6,268 nt of DNA from an uncultured beta proteobacterium (lineage in GTDB: Bacteria; Pseudomonadota; Gammaproteobacteria; Burkholderiales; Burkholderiaceae_B). A program made the position numbers and the translations under genes. This document shows positions 5,003 to 6,268 of the stretch, piece by piece. The notes beneath the pieces were generated by a model. The model had not been told where the DNA came from. It did no database searches and saw only the letters and a program-made list of their open reading frames with translations. Location: the NCBI GenBank assembly GCA_903929925.1, contig CAIYWO010000338.1, forward strand, positions 1-6,268, in the 5' to 3' direction. Within the stretch, counting starts at the first letter, position 1. The number at the start of each line of letters is the position of its first letter.

Positions 5003-6040
5003 TCACCCAAACTTCAACTCATCGGAAGCGCTAATTAACCGATGCATCTGTTGCTCAAGGGCTTCGCGCGTTTCAATCCCGGATTGCTTGGGTCCATCAA
5101 GATAGAACCGCCAAAACAAACTAGTTGTCGCACTCACACAATCCCAAATCTGTGCGTTGGCCTTGTCTGACACCGGTACGTCGCGACTGAAGCTCTGGGC
5201 ATTCACCGCCTCACCAGCAAAGCTCATATGATCCGCCAAAGCAAGTTTGAGCTGAATCTTTTGGCCAGCGGGCAAATAGTCAAATACCAGTTCGCGCTGC
5301 GCAAGGCTCACACCTAGTCGTACCACCTCGCCACCCTTCTTAAATGTCACGTACTGATCGTGAGTGCCGGTCACGCAAAAGAACGGGATGTCGATAGCTT
5401 TAAGCGACTGCGCGCGCTCTGCAGAAATAGCTGTGGGTGATAACGCAATCACCGCGCGCACGCGCGTATCGCGCGACGACTGGCCTGCACCCGCCTGACC
5501 AGCGATAGACTGCGCGGTTAACGCACCGAAAGAATGGCCTGCCAAACCTATACGCTCTGCATCGATCCGCGACGCAAACACAGCCTTTTCTAAGCAGTAG
5601 TCAATTGCAAAGCGGCAGTCGGCAACACGCATGCCATATTGCGGGCCAGCGATTGCCTCATTGATATTGGTCTTAAATGTCTTGCCGGCTGCGACTGTCC
5701 AAATTGAATCATCGGTCACGGGATGCGCCAAGGTGACCACAATGAATCCTGCGCGGCGCCAGGCCTCGCACCACGCAGCACCATTTGATACGCCACTTCC
5801 AAGGCCTGGAGAATAAATGATTAACCCAGCTTTACCAGATCCCACTGGCAACCGTGCGCGCAACTTCAACCGTCGTTTCGTTTTGGGATCGGTCAGCACC
5901 ATCACAGCCGGATCAGCGCTTTTTACGTCAGCCTTAGTCTCCGATGTCTGTCCAGAAGCGCCCGTGCTTAATCCCATCGCGCAAACCGCCCATGCAGCGC
6001 TTGTGGCAAGCCGTCTACGCTTCCGGTCAACAACGTCCAT
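5003..6040 (-). CDS. Exported alpha/beta hydrolase (dienelactone hydrolase / PAF-acetylhydrolase-like)
   Basis: This 345-residue serine hydrolase of the alpha/beta fold would cleave an ester, amide or lactone. An N-terminal export signal is visible: a basic RKRRRLATS, a hydrophobic stretch at about 12-28, and likely cleavage after ASG at 30. The consecutive arginines resemble a Tat signal, but the consensus is imperfect and Sec export is possible. The fold follows with an oxyanion-type YSPGLGSG (76-83), the nucleophile elbow GHSFG with S170, the probable acid D228 in GTHDQYV, and the probable base H271 in ADHMSFAG. The ATG at 6038-6040 is preferred. It overlaps the cupin stop as TGATG and has no Shine-Dalgarno of its own, suggesting translation by re-initiation. 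A GTG immediately upstream (6041-6043) would add one residue. Its role may be to release an acid in the periplasm for the Bug receptor; this is inference. Confidence 0.86.
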   Translation of the reverse strand: MDVVDRKRRRLATSAAWAVCAMGLSTGASGQTSETKADVKSADPAVMVLTDPKTKRRLKLRARLPVGSGKAGLIIYSPGLGSGVSNGAAWCEAWRRAGFIVVTLAHPVTDDSIWTVAAGKTFKTNINEAIAGPQYGMRVADCRFAIDYCLEKAVFASRIDAERIGLAGHSFGALTAQSIAGQAGAGQSSRDTRVRAVIALSPTAISAERAQSLKAIDIPFFCVTGTHDQYVTFKKGGEVVRLGVSLAQRELVFDYLPAGQKIQLKLALADHMSFAGEAVNAQSFSRDVPVSDKANAQIWDCVSATTSLFWRFYLDGPKQSGIETREALEQQMHRLISASDELKFG

Positions 6041-6042
6041 CA
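6038..6042 (-). promoter_or_regulatory. TGATG stop/start overlap coupling cupin and hydrolase
   Basis: The minus strand reads TGATG: the cupin stop TGA (6042-6040) shares its A with the hydrolase ATG (6040-6038). The upstream bases lack a purine-rich ribosome site. This arrangement usually reflects translational coupling. Confidence 0.65.
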
Positions 6043-6268
6043 CATCGTAATAGTTTTGAATTCACCAGGCAGTACGATCTCCAGCACTTCGAAGTCGTCT
6101 GAGTGTTCGATTTCACGATGGCGAATATGAGGCGGCTGATGGACGCACGTACCCTCAACCAACTTATGCTGACCATGCCCCTCATACTCAAAAATCGCCC
6201 AACCCTTCAACACATACACAAACTGAAAACTCAACTCGTGACGATGCCATTCACCCTTGGCGTTACTA
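6040..6268 (-). CDS. Cupin-domain protein, 5'-partial
   Basis: This is the C-terminal part of a small single-domain cupin (beta-barrel). The frame is open to the right edge, and 75 complete codons are present before the stop. Cupin motif 1 is visible as GEWHRH followed by FQFVYVLKG. The HxH metal pair is at 6238-6246, and Gln occupies the position usually held by Glu. Motif 2 is GTCVHQPPHIRH, with the third expected metal His at its end. The TTG at 6232-6234 lies inside the conserved motif and is not the start, so the gene begins outside the window. Cupins of this size are often small metal-dependent isomerases, dioxygenase-like enzymes or sugar/acid-binding proteins; which one cannot be decided. 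It is translationally coupled to the exported hydrolase, so the two probably share a pathway. Confidence 0.82.
   Translation of the reverse strand, partial: SNAKGEWHRHELSFQFVYVLKGWAIFEYEGHGQHKLVEGTCVHQPPHIRHREIEHSDDFEVLEIVLPGEFKTITM

Noticed and set aside
4939..5010. 24-residue N-terminal extension of the dehydrogenase
   Set aside because: It would overlap the hydrolase end and the sigma-70 promoter; family homology begins at the ATG at 4938.

Overview
The window looks like bacterial chromosome from a betaproteobacterium, most likely Burkholderiales. The clearest sign is an orphan TctC/Bug-type periplasmic binding protein with no TctA/TctB membrane partner beside it, placed among carboxylic-acid catabolism genes, as is typical of that order. 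Genus and species cannot be read from the sequence. There are no RNA genes, CRISPR arrays, insertion sequences or long repeats. Gene density is high, and no gene-free stretch exceeds about 180 bases.

Layout from left to right: (1) the 3' part of a PAP2-family membrane phosphatase (+), ending in a perfect 14-bp hairpin that includes its stop codon. (2) A minus-strand pair, a DapA-superfamily lyase (1299-2246) followed by an RraA/HMG-aldolase-like protein (526-1239), transcribed toward the phosphatase gene. (3) A divergent control region (2247-2426) with several dyad symmetries and candidate promoters. (4) A plus-strand pair, the Bug solute-binding protein (2427-3410) and a cysteine-free carboxymuconolactone-decarboxylase-like protein (3436-3831), closed by a strong bidirectional terminator. 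(5) A minus-strand unit entering from the right edge: a cupin (partial), an exported alpha/beta hydrolase and an NAD-type beta-decarboxylating dehydrogenase (3877-4938). The dehydrogenase also has a good sigma-70 promoter of its own.

As an inferred whole, genes 2-5 look like a small catabolic island for an unidentified carboxylate or hydroxy acid. An exported hydrolase could release the acid from an ester or amide, and the Bug protein could capture it. The dehydrogenase could oxidise and decarboxylate a 2-hydroxy acid. The DapA-like and RraA-like enzymes could then perform aldol, retro-aldol or decarboxylation steps on 2-oxo acids, with the CMD-like and cupin proteins in auxiliary roles. Individual family assignments are firm. 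The substrate and the pathway are not visible in the sequence. The most distinctive protein is the DapA-like enzyme: it keeps the Schiff-base lysine but lacks the Thr/Tyr/Tyr catalytic residues of true dihydrodipicolinate synthase.
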